Below, one piece after another: positions 45,201-55,916 of a DNA stretch of 64,000 nucleotides (positions are counted from its first letter, which is position 1; each line of letters begins with the position of its first letter). Source of the DNA: Agrypnus murinus. Lineage: Eukaryota > Arthropoda > Insecta > Coleoptera > Elateridae. The stretch lies in assembly GCA_929113105.1 (NCBI GenBank), contig OV816026.1, positions 153,056,567 to 153,120,566 on the forward strand, given 5' to 3'. The notes beneath the pieces are model-generated. The model saw only the letters and a program-made list of their open reading frames with translations, was not told the origin of the DNA and did not search any database. Position numbers and translations under genes: made by a program.

Positions 45201-48200
45201 TGTAAAATCTCGAACTAACAACAATTATTTTTTGAACTTTTTTGATATCTTGTGTCGTCCAAAAGTTATCACGATATAAACATCTTTCTATGTTTGCAGA
45301 AACTGAAATACGCATAATAAGGAAGTTAGAAGCTAATCTAGTGAGTATCCTTTCGTTTATCTAATGATAATTCTTGAATGAAAATTAGCTCTAACTCACT
45401 TAATACTTTAGAGATCGTATTTATTTTAATATAGCCGGATAGCAAATAAAGTACCGTATTTACTCGAAAATAAGACCCCCCTATATTTTGCAGTGAATTT
45501 TTTAAAAAAGCTTTTGTATGCGAATATTGGACCCTTAAAGATATTGTAAGTATAATATAAGATATTGAACATTTTTCAGTTTTATTTTGTTAACAAATTC
45601 CGTCGGTTATGTTCATGGAAAAAATTCTACCCCTTATCTCTTCGCAGAAACAAAGCCTTTGTGGAAACAGTTTACCTGAATTCCAGGAAAACTTCTAAAA
45701 TTGTAGGCAGTTCATTCAAAAAGTGGTCAGATATCACTCCAATAGATAATAAGATTTTCCACACTTACTGGAAAGATTAAGATGCTACTATTATTAACAT
45801 TCAGGTAGGTACTTAAGAGGTTACAATTTTTCAGTCGGTACTATGAAAGGCTTAAATGAATTTCTTAGAAATGTTTTTGCCATCACTGGGTTTTTACCTA
45901 TAGTCAGTTGTCAAGCTTAATTTGTAAAACCATTGTTATAAAAAAATATATTATAAAGGTTAATGACGATCTTGCAGAGGGTGATGACGACAACGGCGAT
46001 TCTGACTAGGTGCTAAGCTAACAATAATCGTATATTATTTCATAATTTTCGTAATTACTGTAGTTGTTGCAGTCAGTAAACTTTGCTTATGGCGGGTTCC
46101 ACAATGGCGGCATAGCATAGATTTACGTGCATCAATATCGGATAAAATGCAGACAACCGGGCGAGATGTTATATTATTAAACAACACAACACTATGTTAG
46201 ATGTTATTGTATTGTAATACAATATTGGTTAGAAATACTGGTAAACATTACTCAGTTACTCTCATTGTTTTCACTTTTTATTGAATACATCTTTTTATAC
46301 TCGATTATAAAACCCGACTCGAATATAAGACCCTCCCACATTTTAGAGCAAAAATCTAACAAAAAAAGGGGGGTCTTATTTTCGAGTAAATACGGTATTC
46401 TAGATTTGTTTTTTCAGTTTTTACCCCCCGGGGGGTGTCGGACACCGATATCGCCAGACGAATTTAGGGGATTGATAATAATAATATAATAATAATTACT
46501 ACAACCCATAACCTTAACCAAGGCCCCAGAAGCTATAAGCTTGTGCGGGAGGGAGGGGGCGATTATTATTATTATGTAGGCCCAATGTGCGGCTGCAGCC
46601 GACTTATAGATGGAACAGCGCAAATCCCACATTTGTGTTACAGCTAAGGGAAACTGCAGAAAACCTTAACCAGATCTGCCAGCGCCGGGAGTCAAACCCG
46701 GGCCGCTTGGGCGAAAGTCCGGCACGCCAGACATTACACTACCAAGGCTGTATACACCCTAAATAGCATCCGATAACGTACTTGATACCTTTTTACCTTT
46801 CAATGTACCACGGACAACAAAATCCACTTTCAGATTTACTCTACTATCTGTCTTTAGCATTAAATAAAAATGAAAAAGTGTAAATAAATAAAAATTTGAA
46901 TTAAACCTCTCTAAACACATTATCTTCTGGTTTCGTTATGTTGATGACATTTTAGCTTGTTTTGACAGTTCTTTTGAGGTTATCAATGAATTTTTAATTC
47001 TTATTAATAGTATCCACCAAAACATAAATTTTACACTAGAAACAGAACAAAACAGGGCTATAAACTTCCTAGACTTAACTATCAAGATTAACACACACAA
47101 TCTATTTGAATTTTCCATATACAGAAAACCAACACAAACGTACATAAGAATACCAATTGAATCTCGTCACCAGAAAGCACATAAAATAGCAGCCTACAGA
47201 TCATTAGTACACAGAGCTTTAACTATTCCACTAACAAAGCCATATTTTAGAGATATCAACCATTAAACAACTAGAACATGCAAATCATTACAATCCAAAC
47301 ATGATTGACACTTTAATCAAACAAAAAGATTATAGGTTAGCTATCAAAAGAATAAATCCCATTGACAATCAAACAGAAGACACAAATTACATATCCATAC
47401 CATATTTTGGCAAAATATCAGAAAAAATTGCACATATACTAAGAAAAACCAACAATTATAAAATAACATTTAAAACCAACGCTAACACTTTTTCATTTTT
47501 ATTTAATGCTAGATACAGAACACATGATATCATGAAATCGGGCATTTACCATTTAAATTGTTCTTTTTGTAGTTCGGTATATATTGGGCAAACACTTAGA
47601 AATTTTGACATAAGATATAAAGAACACGTACGTCATTACAAAAATAAACATCCTGAAAAATTTAATTAGGCCAAACACCTTTTAGAACAAAATCACACAA
47701 TGACTCCTCAAAATAATATTAAATTCCTACATTTTTGTAATAACAAACGCAAATTAGACATTTTAGAAGCCTTTGAGATATACAAACACAAACTCAGGGT
47801 ACCTTTAATGAATGAACAACTTGAGCTCAGTAATTCTCCGTTATTGGAAGTGTTAGATATTTAATTCTGATTATTATTAATTTTATCTTTTTATCTAGTT
47901 ACCTATTTTTCTATCTACCTTAGCGACGTGTTTGTTTATAATTATATTACCTTTGATAATGACAGCTTAGCTGTCGAAACAATATTGTCAGGTTATATTT
48001 TAATAAATACTGTGAAACTTTTTAGTAATCTTTATTTATTTCATTTCTTAATAACATAATTTTACCTGGCCAGCTGTATCTAGAATATCTAAAAGTGCTG
48101 GTTCCCCATCGATAACTGCTTGTTGCTGATATGAATCCTCTGAAATTATTATTTAATTGTACATATTCTAGTCAACGCAACTAATCTTAACTTACCAATA

Positions 48201-48512
48201 GTTGGATCATGATAATCAAGAAAACTGTGGCTTACAAATTGCAATGTAACAGCTGCAAAATAAATATCAAAATGATAAACACGAACCAATACATTTACAA
48301 AGCAATTTAATATTACCTGATTTTCCAACTCCACCATCGCCAAGCACAACAATTTTATAAACTCTAAGACCTCCTCTTGTATTGAGATCATTGCTGACCC
48401 CAGCCGTAGGTTTGTCTGTTTCTATATCCGAATCTTTCTTGTGAGACTCTTGTCGGGATAGTTTGCCCCTTCTTTTATGGCCACTCGAGCTGGGTGTCAC
48501 TTCACCTGCCAT
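42238..48512 (-). CDS. Ric: RIC-type Ras-like GTPase (RIT1/RIT2 family), four exons
   Basis: Exons on the minus strand: 48512-48317, 48252-48196, 48139-48066 and 42684-42238, joined in frame at GT-AG introns, give 257 residues (fly Ric is about the same). G-box motifs: GDGGVGKS at 58-65, switch I HDPTIE with the RIT-specific effector loop, DTAGQ at 105-109, NKFD at 164-167 and ETSA at 192-195. The C-terminus is basic and aromatic (KWWRLRSIFALVFRRKR) with no CAAX box, so, as in RIT/RIC proteins, membrane binding is through this tail, which also binds calmodulin in flies. It acts as a GTP switch in growth-factor and stress signalling at the plasma membrane. An N-terminal extension of about 50 residues is Ser/Lys-rich. 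Introns 1 and 2 are about 60 bases; intron 3 is 5.38 kb and filled with nested elements (42728-48042). Confidence 0.95.
42823..42867 (-). ncRNA. Hammerhead-like ribozyme motif of PLE terminus (copy 3)
   Basis: Same fold as the other copies, with a TTA instead of ATA loop in stem II. Core TTGATAA plus T, GAAA and cleavage-site C conserved. Confidence 0.5.
42952..43292 (-). pseudogene. PLE GIY-YIG endonuclease fragment in Ric intron (left half)
   Basis: Encodes GIYRLNCSFCSSVYIGQTLR to ..SPLLEVLDI and stop. Its upstream coding part is displaced to 46847-46880 by insertions. Not functional. Confidence 0.85.
43293..43476. mobile_element. Palindromic MITE (184 bp) inside the PLE
   Basis: TGTCCAGTTTCAGAAAGCTT.. 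and its imperfect complement (..AACCTTTGTGAAACTGGCCACA) form almost the whole element, with TTAATCATGATTAAA-type words inside. It interrupts the PLE codons between ATCAT and GTGTTCT. Confidence 0.75.
45454..46395. mobile_element. pogo/Tigger-like element (942 bp)
   Basis: Termini CCGTATTTACTCGAAAATAA..GACCCCCC and complement, flanked by TA (45452-45453, 46396-46397). The 71-codon ORF 45565-45780 (..GSSFKKWSDITPID..) and a downstream acidic stretch (..EGDDDNGDSD stop at 46010) resemble the C-terminal end of pogo-type transposases, but the match is weak. Confidence 0.75.
46477..46750 (-). mobile_element. tRNA-derived SINE, copy 2
   Basis: On the minus strand CAGCCTTGGTAGTGTAATGT.. with A box TAGTGTAATG and B box GGTTTGACTCC (one mismatch to consensus), the same body as 40167-40441, and an (ATT/ATA)n tail ending at 46477. 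Better-preserved B box than copy 1, so probably younger. Inserted in the right arm of the foldback element. Confidence 0.82.
46893..47870 (+). pseudogene. PLE reverse transcriptase (C-terminal) plus GIY-YIG endonuclease
   Basis: The frame ..HIIFWFRYVDDILACFDSSF.. contains the YVDD catalytic box (46937-46948), followed by NFLDLTIKI and IYRKPTQT, the palm and thumb of Penelope-type enzymes. A stop at about 47265 and shift lead into NPIDNQTEDTNY.. and the GIY-YIG domain, with one TAG at 47667-47669 before the end ..SPLLEVLDI. This is the only copy here that keeps part of the polymerase. Inactive. Confidence 0.88.
47949..47993 (+). ncRNA. Hammerhead-like ribozyme motif of PLE terminus (copy 4)
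   Basis: Same core and stems; stem I (ACCT/AGGT) can extend by TATA pairs after one mismatch, giving the most stable of the four. Loop of stem II is TTA. Confidence 0.52.
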
Positions 48513-49463
48513 TTTAGTCGATTTTGAACCCAGAACTGCGGATGTAAATGGCAGTGACACAAAATTTAATTGTTTGCGTGTTATTTTTTTTAATTCTACT
48601 ACATTTTCAGTAACACAGGACCTGCCTGTATTTAGGGGTACTTCACATTTGACATTTAACTTTCAATTTAAAGCGCCGCTTTCAGAGACATCTTTTGCAG
48701 GAAATGCTTTGTATCGAATATGGTTCGTTTTTAAAGAATAGGATTATTGATTATTTTTTAAATGTTTTTTGTATTAAAAATAGTTGTTAAAAGCGCATCA
48801 TTGTAATTAAGGTAGGAATGGCAATATTGAAGTAAATTTATATTTAACAATATAACATTATAAATAACCAAAACTATGAATTGCAGTTTCAGTCGGTGGC
48901 ATGGCTGGGCTTTATAGATAAAATAAAATAACAACTTTTGTCTTGGTGAATCCCCTAATTCTTTCAAATTGAAATTAATGAATTAGAAGTATAAAGTCCA
49001 TTTACAAAAAAGTTACATCAGTAGAGTTAAAATTTGAAGGATTTGATAAAGGAAGAACGAGTAAAATATTCATGCGTTTATACTCATAACGTTTAATCTT
49101 AGAATATAAAACTTTAGGAAAGAGCATATAATCATCTACCACATAGGACCAGTATGGGGTCACAGTATGGCGGAGTAGGTGTTTCCGCTTTTGTAATTAG
49201 ATATTTCCATTGGCGGTTCTAACTGTCTCGAAATGCATATATAAACTACATAACCTCAATTTTAAAACATAGAGTATTTTGAAATTAATCTTAGAATATA
49301 AATTTTGTATTTAATATTTTAAACAAACGAATACTTACTTATAAAATGTAATATCCTTCTTCGTATTTGTCGGAGTTTGAGAGAAAAGCAGATTTAGGTG
49401 GTGTCTAATGGCGGCCAGTGTGACGTCATAACCGTCGCTTTTAAAGTTCATTGCGCCGGGTAG
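48513..49463. other. Ric upstream region
   Basis: Should include the Ric promoter and 5' UTR; no in-frame upstream ATG precedes the chosen start and no TATA box was evident. A 92-codon plus ORF at 48463-48741 overlaps Ric exon 1 in antisense and is rejected. Confidence 0.45.
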
Positions 49464-50609
49464 CAGGGCCGGCGCTAGGGGCGGGCAAGCCGGGCCCCTG
49501 CCTGGGGCGGCAACCTTAGGAGACGGCAAATGGGCTGTAGAATTAACTATAGTTTATGAAGAAAATGATTAAACCAAGATTCATTTGAATACTTAATTAA
49601 AAGGTGGAATTTTAATAAAATTTGCTTTTAATATGTTTTACGATTTTTTAAGTATAGGTACCCACTCACTTAAAAAATCCTCAAGCATGAGAACGACATA
49701 AGAAGGTTGAGGTATGTAGTTTTTAAATAAAAACACGTATTGAAAGATGAGTAGAGTTTTAGTGTACTAAAGACCAAATCCAAAACCGAACCAAAAATAC
49801 AGATCAATATAGATAAAATATCAAAATATTTCAAGGAAACTGCTCACAAGCATAATAAACGCCCGCTTAAAAATGGCTTAAAAATGTATAAAATAAAAAA
49901 TGACCCTTTTTATTATAATTTAAATAAATGGACACACATACAAAGTACTGTAAAAGAATTTTTTACCGTGTGTTTTAATTTGTCGGAACATGTATGCGTA
50001 TGGGGTCTCGAAAAACCAGTCATGAATAGCTGTGACACGATTTTTACGCTACTATTATAAAAGGAAAAGAGGCAGATCGAGTGTTTTATTTATGCAATAA
50101 TTACCTTACAGGTTGGTTACTAGTGAAGTAGAGTGCGTTACATACAATTATTATTTGCCGTGAGTTTTTGAAAATTGTGTCATAAAGTGTGTTGTAAAAG
50201 TAAGGTGAGTAGGTAATAATTAAAAAATAGGCAGCTTTTCTAAACAAATATTTTTATAGCTTCTACAGGATGCTTTTGGAAAAACGCTCAAATCCGTCAA
50301 TTGTTTGGCCACTTTGGTGTTTCATGCAGTAGGATACACCTCCTATGAGAGGTAATTTTTACCCCCCTTATTTAGATAGGGAATATGGGCCGAGTGGCAC
50401 CTTGTTTTTAAGGGCTCTTAATTCTTCATACTACTTACAAATTTGTATTTTTGGCAAATCAAAACTTTTTTAATACCAATTTTTTTGCTCTCGTTTTATT
50501 TTACTACTAAGCGTGGGAAGGGTGTAGGTTATCTCTTTTAATTTTTGTTATAAAAGGGCGGCATTTTACCTTTTTGCCCGGGGCGGCGAAACTGCTAGCG
50601 CCGGCCCTG
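49464..50609. mobile_element. Non-autonomous hAT element (1.15 kb)
   Basis: Ends CAGGGCCGGCGCTAG..CTAGCGCCGGCCCTG, the common hAT terminus of this type, with GC-rich subterminal parts (GGGGCGGCAA / TTGCCCGGGGCGGC). Flanks CGGGTAG and CGGGTAA suggest an eroded 8-bp duplication. The AT-rich interior has no readable transposase. Confidence 0.78.
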
Positions 50610-51410
50610 CGGGTAATTATGATCCTTCCTACAGTTTTATATTCTAACCTTTTCAAACAGTTTATTATTTCCAAATACTTTAATATCATTAATACCGGAA
50701 ACCCTATATGCTTTACCATATGAAAATAGGGTTCATTTTTGAAGCGTCATTTTTGCAGATGAGCGTGCAACTAACAAATGGTTTTTTGGTAAGAAACCTG
50801 CATCTAATTAAAAAATAGCACTATTTCTGTTAAACGATGTTTAGACGAATTTATCTAAACTATTCAATCTTTCATCATAATGACGGTTTTTAATTACTTT
50901 CCAGATATTTTAAAAATGTCAGGTTTATTTGCACACCACACCGCAAAAGGCGCTATTAAATTTTGTCTCCCATTTTTTAAAATAAGCTTCCAGTATTAAT
51001 AATATTAAAGTATTTGTTATTACCTTATTACATAAGTTAGTTAGTACCAGTCATGGGCGTAGCCAGGATTTATGTTAGGGGAGAGCAGACACCTATCTGT
51101 CCCTGTCTATAGACACAAACTTTTATATAGGACGAATATTTTAACATTTTATTTCTAAAATATTGAATTAATGTTTGTTATCAGTAATATATTCTTCTAT
51201 TTGGGTGTCAAAAAGAGATTTATTTGAATATTGGGAATAGTAACATTTTATTTTTTAAAGTAGATGTCATTGTTGAACAGCTGTTCTTCAAATCTCAAAC
51301 AAATTATAATTTTCAGTGTTGCCAACTGTCAGCCTTCTTAACAAAATATTTTATTTAGAACTTAAAGTTAGTTACTTTTTTTTATGTTTACAAATCAACG
51401 CAAATAGAAA
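50610..51410. other. No recognisable feature
   Basis: AT-rich. GGGCGTAGCCAGGATTT at 51055 resembles the end of a DNA transposon, but no matching end was found. Confidence 0.4.
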
Positions 51411-51551
51411 AAATAATATAAAGTATTCGTTTCATAAGACGTTTTAGCGCACTTGCTCTTTAGAAAAGTCCTCGCTACGCGGGCTATTTTCGAAATTTGA
51501 ATCCATGCGCTAAAAATGTGTCTTATAAAACTAATACTTTAATATACTATT
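51411..51551. repeat. Palindromic hairpin element A
   Basis: Arms AGTATTCGTTTCATAAGACG..TTTTAGCGCA (51422-51451) and TGCGCTAAAAATGTGTCTTA..TAATACTT (51504-51540) enclose a second hairpin around CCTCGCTACGCGGG. The sequence ends AATATACTATT. Shares its layout with B and C. Confidence 0.7.
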
Positions 51552-51568
51552 TTCTACTTCTGTGTCAA

Positions 51569-51700
51569 AATAGTATATTAAAGAACGAGTTTCATAAAGC
51601 AAGATTTATTGCAAGAGCATAAGTTAGAAAACGAGCCTCTTAGGGCGAGTTTTAAAGGACGAGTGCAATAATAACTTATGAAACGATTTTTTATGCTATT
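51569..51700. repeat. Palindromic hairpin element B
   Basis: Outer arms ATAGTATATTAAAGAACGAG..TTTCATAA and TTATGAAACGATTTTTTATG..CTAT; inner stems TTATTGCA/TGCAATAA and AAACGAGCC/GGGCGAGTTT. It lies 20 bases from element A, and the spacer between them is itself framed by ATACTATTTT/AAAATAGTAT. Confidence 0.7.
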
Positions 51701-54277
51701 TTTTATGTTATGCATTTTCTTCTCTTTTTAAATAAAGAAATTGCAATTTCAGAATTTAGGGAATTTTATGGTGGTTGGCAACACTGACGTGACTTTTGAA
51801 GATTCAAATTTTTAGTTTGAAGTTTTAGTCAATTTTCTTTTGAGCATTGACATATGTATGACCTTTTCAAATCAATGTTGCCAACTCTGAAAAAGTTGGG
51901 CTATTAAAGCACTCAAATAAGCTATAAACACGTGTGTTGAGTGCTTTAATAGCTTTATTATAGACGCAAAATAGAAAACGATGTGTGTTTGAATACTAGA
52001 AATAGTAACATTTAATTTTTTGAAGTTAATATTGCTGTTCAACAGCTGTTTTTAAAATGTCAAACTTATTAACGCTATAAATTTATTTAATAAAAACAAA
52101 TGTACACTTAGAATTCTCAGTATTACCAAATGTCGAACTAGTTAGCAAAGTATCGCCACAGTATATATAACAATCAGTAGGTTCACTTGCATGCGGCACC
52201 ATTCATTTATTAATTCACCTTCGAATATCACGCCCATAAACGAAGTAGTGGACCGACGTTTATCGGTCGGCATCGCCTACGAATAATAATAAAACGCCGG
52301 TAAATAAAACGCAGAGCCGCATTTAGTAAAATGTGTCGATCAAATATGTAAACCAAATCTCTTGTTATATATAATAGTATAGTACAATATGAATTAGAAT
52401 TATGTGTAGTGAACCATTTGATTGAAGTTGTTTTACTTATGGAATCTAATAAATAAAACGATAATCAATTTAGATATTTAAAACATTTATTAAACTAAGT
52501 TAGAAGAGTTGTTTCTTGTTACATCGTTAATTACCAACTAAAGTTACATTATTATTTCAAGCCATTAAGAGGATTCCGTACCCAAACTGGCCTTGAAAAT
52601 CGGAACTCTTACACCGCTTGTCACATTGACAATAATAAAGCAATAAAGTGTCGTAAACAGTAGCTTCGAACCCTTGTCCATAAGTTATAGTTTGAAAGAG
52701 CAGGTACCTAGTTAAATAAATCGGATTGTTTCGATAAATCGGATAAATCTTTCTAACATCGTGGTTACGTTAGTAATTAATTTTTTTTTATCAAAACGCT
52801 ATTTTCCTTTCCAAAAAGATATTTTCTATCGAAACTCCGACTAAAATGACCGTACGAACTTTAGAACTTTAATTTTTAATTTTAATTTTTAATTCTTTAA
52901 TTTTTCCCAATTTGTTATCACCGTTTTTCTATTTCAAGTTTGCAAATTCAAAAATTTAACACGGCCATTTTGTAGAATTTATTATTCTCTTTAGAACTGT
53001 ATAAATTTTATTATTACATTTTTATTAGAATATTTGCTATGATGTTAGAATGTTACATTGGAAATCCCATAAGGGTCGATAGGTCCGGATGGCTCTTAAC
53101 CATATTCCTGCGCTGCAATAGTCATTTCATTTTATTTAGAAATAATTACGAACAAATGCATAGCTGTATACAATTTGAATACCTGTTCAACAAACAAATG
53201 AAGAATCTAGGTCACCGAAACCACATACGTACAAAATAGGGGAGATGAAATCAATTTACAGTATAATAATAATAATTAATAATAATAAAGTTTATTTTCA
53301 TTCATATTAAATTAAAGACACAATGACAAACGAAATGCTAAAAAGTACAATCCTAACGCACGCTTTGACTTTTTTTAACAGTTGAGAGTAACAAAAGACG
53401 CTGTAGTTCACATCTGTTGATAAGGCGTTGACCTAGATTCTTTATTGTTGAACTCTTTTAATAAATCAGCATAAAAATTTTTATTATGTAGGATTTCGTA
53501 ATCGCTTATTTGTTCTATTACGTGTTAGTAATTCAATTTTAAGCAATTGATAAATATATACAAATGTGAATTCTTAAATACGGCATTGTTTTTACGAGCG
53601 TATTTATTAAAAAATAATAGTATGTAGGAAAAAATAACTTGAAATCGGAAACCTGAAAAAACTAATTGTAATTCTTTCCGAGGTATTTTTACAGCCTTTG
53701 GCGGCACAACGACTAACACTATGCATTGTTTAATCCGGCTCTGGTAATTTCGATACGTTCTGTTGCGTGTTTGAAACAGAACTGCTGTCTGCATACTGCC
53801 GACACGCGCCAGCATGTAGTGTGGTGGATGGAAATTATTTGCGACAGTCACATTACTGTATGTTATATATACTGTGGTATCGGTAACAAATTTTTTCTAT
53901 TTTACGTCGTTACTAGACCCAGTAAAGCACCGGTTTGGGTTCGTTACTGAGAATTTTGGATGCTTTACTAAGCTAGTGTATTTTATTTTTCTGGTGTTGG
54001 CGACATTGCAGTTTTTCCAAATTTTAATTTGACGTTTACGTCAACGTCAAATGTCAAATCGTGAATGGGAATGGAAACAAAATGTGTTTTTAATAAATCA
54101 GCTTCGATTATCATGGACAATTATTATCAACGTTAACAGAACTGTCACAACGGAAAGTACCGTGAACTTGTTAGACACCAGCAGGCGGTATGAAGAATAT
54201 AAAAATAGCGATCAGGCTATCCTGTACCTTGCTACTTGTCAAATTGCAATAAACGAAAAAGGGTAGGTATCATAACT
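51701..54277. other. No supported gene downstream of the recombinase
   Basis: Contains TAATAATAAT repeats near 53262-53288 and a CCGACGTTTATCGGTCGG hairpin at about 52253. The plus ORFs 53726-53950 and 54051-54266 have no family match; the latter ends at a possible splice donor (GGGTAGGT) and runs convergently with the recombinase. Confidence 0.4.
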
Positions 54278-55491
54278 TCAATTTTTATTACCGTGAAAAA
54301 CACAATTGTTGTAGACATTAACTGAAACATTGGAAGTGTCATGTGACGTTAAAGTAATACCAGGTAAATTTTGGTTTGACACAATATTATGAGAGAAAGA
54401 ATTACTATCTGATACAGTAATATTATTTTCAGCGTCGTCCGTATGGTGAGAACATCCAGGTAATTCCAAATTAAGGTTGTTTACTGTGTCATGGTTAGAA
54501 CAATCAGGTAAGTGCAATACAGTTTGATGACCAAGCATTTGTGCAACTTCAATCTTTTTCTTCAAAGATGCATCAATATAACCCTCTGCAACAGCAGATG
54601 ATTTCCATCCTCCATGTCGTTTTATAGTTAGTAAATCACCGCCTTGGTTAGCCAACTGTGTTGCACTCGATCTTCGGAAGCAATGTCCAGTGAAGAGTTC
54701 TGGATTTGGTAAATGAAGAAATTCAGCAATATTTCTTGAAATTTTCCCAATAGTATTAATCCCAATGGGACTATTTACACAGTGACCACCACGATATGTT
54801 AAGAAGAAACGTTTATGTGTAACAATTTTCGGTCTCAAGGCTGCGTATTTTGCAATTAAATCAACCCAGTCTGGGTTGGTTATCATAAACTGTCTTGGTA
54901 CATTGTTTTTTGTTTTAGGAACTGCTACAGTAACTGAGTGAGGTCTATATTCAACGTCATCGATGGACATGTTTGTCAATTCTTCGCGCCTACACGCGCC
55001 GCTATAACCCATTATTAATATAACCTAAAATTATATTGTTTGTACACAGTTACAAAATAAATAAAATTTACACCCACTTTCATCGCCAGGTACAATTTAT
55101 TATCTGCTTCTTTAATGAATTTGTTAATGTCGCTCTCTTCCAATATTTTTGATTTTTTTGGCTGATAACCTGTAGACATTCGTTTCAAAAACGCTTGCAG
55201 TTTAACATATTTTGATATGTCGACATTCCTGTATATATCAAGACACGATTTAAGTTTTGAATAGGTGCTCCACAAAGTAGATGGTTTGTATTTTTTACTT
55301 TGCTCATCAAAATAGGCCAGTAACACATTCTCTGATATATTTCCAACATTTTTTCCATTGCACCATTCTAAAAATTGATAAAACTGTTTTTCATATTGCG
55401 ATCTGGACTTCTCTGGCAATAAATTGGTAACAACATTGGCCGCACTTGCTCGAATTTCGGGCGGAGTACATGAAAAATCTTCAGAACTCAT
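54278..55491 (-). CDS. Tyrosine recombinase, Crypton type, two exons
   Basis: Exons 55491-55078 and 55024-54278 (53-base GT-AG intron) give about 386 residues. Residues 1-138 are an N-terminal core-binding (SAM-like) domain (..RSQYEKQFYQFLEWCNGKNV..). The catalytic domain holds the full set: Arg150 in ACRREEL, a lysine in VPKTKNN (about 175-177), His252 and Arg255 in GHCFRR, His275 in RHGGW and the nucleophile Tyr287 in AEGYI. A roughly 100-residue Ser/Asn-rich tail follows. Such enzymes cut and rejoin DNA through a phosphotyrosine. The frame is intact, so it may be active or domesticated. Start ATG 55491 is the first in frame. Flanking palindromes at 51411-51700 and 55644-55999 may be its substrates (inference). 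Confidence 0.85.
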
Positions 55492-55643
55492 TTTCAAGAA
55501 AAAATTATGACAATTCAAATTGAATTTTCCACAGCCTTCTTAAATAATACTAAATCATTGTACCCAACCTTAACAAAATTCCCTAAATTTCAAATTTTTA
55601 TTTCTTTTCTGTAAAAAGGAATTAAGAGGCGTAAAATAGAAAA

Positions 55644-55781
55644 AATAGTATAAAACACTCGTTCAGAAAGCTCTTCCAGCACTTGTTTGTTCCTCCACTC
55701 GCCGCTACGCGGCTCGTGTTGGAATTCCAAACGCGTGCTTGAATCGATGCTTTCTCGAACTTGTATTTTAATATACTATTA
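55644..55781. repeat. Palindromic hairpin element C
   Basis: AATAGTATAAAACACTCGTT..GAAAGC at the left pairs with GCTTTC..AATATACTATT at the right; the centre is a compact palindrome CACTCGCCGCTACGCGGCTC..GTG. The sequence just left of it (55570-55643) matches, in inverse, that just right of element B (51700-51780), so B and C are inverted copies of a larger repeat on opposite sides of the recombinase. Confidence 0.72.
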
Positions 55782-55824
55782 TTTAAACCTAAGTTATTTT
55801 TTAAATGATTACAAAATAACGTAA

Positions 55825-55870
55825 ATAGGAAAAAATGTATAAAATATTCGTTTCATAAGACGTTTTACAG
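55825..55870. repeat. Half of a hairpin element
   Basis: TATAAAATATTCGTTTCATA..AGACGTTTTA matches the left arm of element A, but the partner arm is missing. Confidence 0.55.
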
Positions 55871-55916
55871 CAGCCGTCCAATTGGACCTGCTTAATTCAT
55901 TTACTAATAAACAAAA

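Larger units (their letters stand above)
43485..46846. mobile_element. Foldback-like element with about 860-bp inverted arms, itself carrying insertions (3.36 kb)
   Basis: Ends TAGTAGAGT..ACTCTACTA, flanked by TCT on both sides (43482-43484, 46847-46849), placed exactly within the PLE word GTGTTCTGTCTTTAGC. The left arm 43485-44351 and right arm from 44770 onward are near-identical in inverse; the right arm is broken by a pogo-like element (45454-46395) and a SINE (46477-46750). The centre (44352-44769) has runs of 13 and 10 G. No transposase recognised. The 3-bp duplication would fit Harbinger or CACTA types. Confidence 0.72.
42728..48042. mobile_element. Penelope-like inverted dimer in Ric intron 3, with nested insertions
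   Basis: Left half in minus orientation (42728-43292, 43477-43484, then 46847-46880) meets a longer plus-oriented half (46881-48042). The intron sequence ATTTCTTAATAA is duplicated on both sides (42716-42727, 48043-48054). Two later insertions, 43293-43476 and 43485-46846, split the left half; rejoining the pieces restores the order seen at 11580-11640. Without them the dimer is about 1.8 kb. Here the extra 3' tail is on the left side. Confidence 0.88.

Noticed and set aside
46570..46750. tRNA gene on the minus strand
   Set aside because: A and B boxes are present, but the sequence continues into a SINE body and tail and has a diverged second copy; no cloverleaf was apparent.
48463..48741. 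92-codon plus ORF over Ric exon 1
   Set aside because: Antisense shadow of the conserved Ric coding sequence.
49335..49529. Proline/alanine-rich minus ORF
   Set aside because: It reads through the GC-rich hAT end at 49464 and its unrelated flank.
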